The notes under the pieces: generated by a model
Databases searched by the model: none
What the model was told of the DNA's origin: nothing
The model's input: only the letters and a program-made list of their open reading frames with translations
Made by a program: the position numbers and the translations under genes
Shown here: piece by piece, positions 61,001 through 64,000 of the stretch
Numbering within the stretch: position 1 is the stretch's first letter
Layout: each line of letters begins with the position of its first letter
Source: Burhinus oedicnemus
Lineage: Eukaryota > Chordata > Aves > Charadriiformes > Burhinidae
Length of the DNA stretch: 64,000 nt
Assembly: GCA_008921705.1 (NCBI GenBank)
Contig: VFFE01007631.1
Coordinates: 1,903,095 to 1,967,094, forward strand
Reading direction: 5' to 3'

Positions 61001-63980
61001 TCACTCAGCTTGTTCATTCTCAACCCTTCCCTCACCAGCCAGCTTTTTTATCACTGGAGAATCTCTGCCGGGTGGGTAGTCTACATTTGTATGACACCTA
61101 ATGTAAACAGTCCCATTTCCGTTAGATTTTGGGAAAACTACAGTGCATACTCCCCAGGCAGCAGCACACAAAAACAGGAGCCCTCTATCTACAGTCATGC
61201 TCATACATATTCATTCACCTAAAAAGCCGCAGAATTATCATCATCACAACCAACCTGTGGGCAGCATTACGTGACAAATGAAGAATAAGTCTTTTGGGGG
61301 CCATTTGTGGAATCATTCAGATGTGAGAATTTTCAAGCTACATGATACTCATTTCTTTGGTATCAAATGTATAGAGTCAATCTTTTACCCTGGCCACTCA
61401 TGGTAATTAGTGACCTTTATATGCAAGTGATATCCCAACTTCATTGATACATCTTATAAAACGTATCCATTTTCCCTCTTCAACCTGCATGTCATTCAAC
61501 ACTAGAAATAATCAAATACAATTGTGACTCTCCAAGCTACAAACCACATTTGTTGGACAAACTTCTTAACTCTCATATTAAGACACAAGCCATCTCAAAC
61601 ACAAGGACTGTTATTGGGAGAGGTTATCTTTATTGATTTCTTTTCACATCTCAAGAAACAGAATAGAGATCTACTGAAATAGGCAGTGGATTTCACCTCC
61701 ACCCCTGACAAATCATGAAACACAAGAGCATATTTCCAGGCCAAGAAGGGAGCAGGGAAAAAATGCTGGTGATACTAACAGAGAAAACAGGCTTTCTCAC
61801 AGAATTCTGGAACCATTTTAGATGACTGTGTTCACAGGGGCCATTCAGATATGGCACAGAAAATCTGTATAACGATTGAGACAGACCAGACTACCAGATA
61901 TCTTATGAGGGATTACAGAAGAAAATACAGATGTGGTTGCAAGCTGAGGTGGGAAACTGTAGTGTCTGTCATTACTAAGATGAAGGATGTGCTGGTGGCT
62001 GATGTCACTGTGAAGGGATTTGGGGTGGCAGAAAGAGGGTAACAGTCTTAGAGGGAGTAAACAAGGATGCAAAGACAGTGAAGCATCTGTTGTGGGACAA
62101 AGGCAGGACTGAACTTGGCCCAAACTGGGATGTGTGAGAGGAGGATAATTTGAATTTCAGTGTATAAGCCTAGATAATAAAGGTACTATTGATAACAGCC
62201 ATAGTGAAAAGTAGAGAATAAAAATTTTGAAATAATGGTCCAAGAATTTTATATGGACCATGCTGAATTGGTAATGAAGATGTAAACTTCAAGAAAAAAC
62301 ACCTGAAAGTCACATGTTCAGGCAAGATAATAGCTTCAGAAAACTAACCAGCCACTAACTTGAGGTATTTCTGAATGGCTGATGATGTAGACTTATCTTT
62401 GTACAGCGTTTGAAATTCAGTGATATTCCATCCGCAAATTAACAAAAGACAAGTTCTCCTTAGGGCACTTATTGCATCGTGGTCTAATGAAAACCAATGT
62501 TTACATTATGCTGCGTAGGGAATGTTTATTATTTTCAGTGTCCTAATCATTACACAGACGCATAGAAGCAAGCTATCTATTTTGGGGTAAATATATCTAC
62601 CTCCTCAGCTATCTAGGGAGAAAAACCTGCCCTTTAAAACACGGAGGACTGTAGTAGCTTGATTATTCTGCAGATTCAGTTCAGCTATCCAACAGGAGAA
62701 GATACTTTGCACAGGTAAACACCACAGCCTAGTTCTGAACTCTACAGGCTGGCACCAGTTAGAATACTCTTTCCTCCATGCTTCACCAGATTAGCATGTA
62801 CATATACGTACCTTTCAAAAAACAAGATGAGCTTTAAACCACTTCAATCCTTATGAAGCTTTTGATTGTTTTGCTAGCATCAAAAAACATTCTGGGCAGA
62901 GTGCTACTTCACACTTCCCTCTGCTGCTTAAGACCCTGGCATCCTGTTCTAAAACAACCTGTCTTTTAGCAAACTTCTTGGACAGGGACGCAGTAATTGA
63001 AGACTGGAGTAATCTTACTGCTTCATTTGCACGAGACACCCAGGCAGCTCAAAACAGCTAAATCTTGTATGCCTACAGGAGAGAGGGGCTCGGATTGTTA
63101 GGACACAATTATCTTCTTCTATGTAGTTCTCTGCTTCTCTCCCATCCTGCTGGCTACCATGTCAGTTATTGCAATAAAAAAGCTGACTTTTTTCAAACAA
63201 GTATTGTAGTTAGACTGGCCAATTCCTCCACAGATCAAGACAGATGCAAGTAGCTTCACATTTAGAAGATCAGTATTCAATGGGTTTTTACTTCTTTTTC
63301 TGGCAGGTCTAGGAAGCAAAAATCTTTTCATGGTTCATATTCCTCTGAGGCCGTTAAACTCTACGATGTTCAGGAAGGTTATGGGATTAATTTCACAACT
63401 TTAAGATTTATTTTGTGATTTAAGATTAAGAGATTTGGGATTCAGGATTTATTTTGAACAAGAATTCTCTTTGCTGGACATGAAATTATCTAAGGACAAG
63501 TGGAATGTTTAGGTGCTAAAGTAACACACAGTCGTTTATAATCTAAATTTATCATTTTCCTGATGCAGACTCATTGCAACTGATAAATGGGAGGTAGGTA
63601 TCTCGTACAAAATTAATGACTGGGCCTATCAAACAAAAATTGCTGAAACATTCCTACGGCACCAAGCTGCTAAAATTTGATTATAACACAATGAAGCGAC
63701 AGTTGACTTTCACATCGGAAGAGTATAAAATGAAAGAAATAGGTAACTATGGTACTACGGACAAGTATACCAAACAGTTAACTTCCCTACTTGGTAGGAT
63801 GACTAGCAACCTACATAATGGACAAGGATTTAACACAGATTGAAGAAACAAACACTGAAGGTCTAATCCGACCTGCAGGGAATGGTGTTGGGCTTTAAAT
63901 AGTAGTAATTGTGTTGTGATGCATAGTAGAAGGGTTAGATTTTCTAAACATTTTTCAGAATGCTGGAATACAGTAACAGG

Positions 63981-64000
63981 AAAAAAAAAAAAAAAAAAAA
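63981..64000 (+). repeat. Poly(A) run cut by window end
   Basis: The last 20 bases are all A and the run may continue outside the window. It could be a retroposon tail or an ordinary simple repeat. Confidence 0.8.

Larger units (their letters stand above)
53470..63980. other. Distal region without recognised genes
   Basis: 10.5 kb of mostly unique AT-rich, A/C-skewed DNA holding a 35-base poly(A) run (53640-53674) and a 9-bp-arm hairpin (58061-58082). Open frames such as 58271-58714 (minus) and 60842-61222 (plus, pyrimidine-rich) look like chance. No exon of the expected neighbour CBLB was recognised. Confidence 0.65.

Noticed and set aside
60842..61222. 126-codon open frame on the plus strand
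   Set aside because: Pyrimidine-rich low-complexity sequence giving Ser/Pro/Phe-rich translation; typical chance frame.
40000..64000. CBLB coding exons on the minus strand
   Set aside because: I looked for the proline-rich segments and the C-terminal UBA region of CBLB and found none by eye; only the strand composition hints at a minus-strand unit.
1..64000. CRISPR array, operon, phage, or defence-type system
   Set aside because: Intron-exon structure, a vertebrate adhesion gene and a CR1 element show this is a vertebrate nuclear locus; no regularly spaced repeat array or prokaryotic gene was seen.

Overview
This is a vertebrate genomic window, most likely from a bird. It carries one recognisable protein-coding gene, the 3' part of ALCAM (CD166; also called BEN, DM-GRASP or SC1 in chicken), on the + strand. 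The bird call rests on a CR1 retroposon tail at 53351-53469, low repeat density, compact introns, and an ALCAM protein that matches what I remember of the chicken protein closely but not exactly.

Layout. 1-3933 is the end of intron 1; exon 1, with the start codon and signal peptide, lies upstream of the window. Coding exons 2 to 15 run from 3934 to 36314. A terminal 3'UTR exon starts at 38028 and probably ends near 39830. Splicing the 14 coding exons gives one open frame of 558 residues, the first codon being split with exon 1. I number residues 1-558 from that codon. Every junction keeps frame and all but one donor is GT. The protein has five immunoglobulin domains (two V, three C2) with all ten canonical cysteines, eight N-glycosylation sequons, a short acidic stalk, one membrane helix and a 32-residue basic/acidic tail. 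This is a full-length, apparently functional adhesion receptor.

Odd points within ALCAM: a GC-AG intron after exon 11, a 75-bp intron 10, an in-frame 39-nt stalk exon, a stop codon 29 nt before the last exon junction, and Leu where the human protein has Trp at the mature N-terminus.

39831-64000 has no exon I can recognise. It holds the CR1 tail, a 35-base poly(A) tract, other simple repeats and long unique AT-rich DNA. By eye the + strand changes from T/G-rich within ALCAM to A/C-rich beyond about 41 kb. That is what transcription of the opposite strand would leave. In human, CBLB lies downstream of ALCAM in convergent orientation, so this region may be intergenic DNA plus the 3' part or introns of a minus-strand gene. 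I found no CBLB coding exon. I saw no CRISPR, operon, phage or other novel system; the window looks like an ordinary vertebrate locus.
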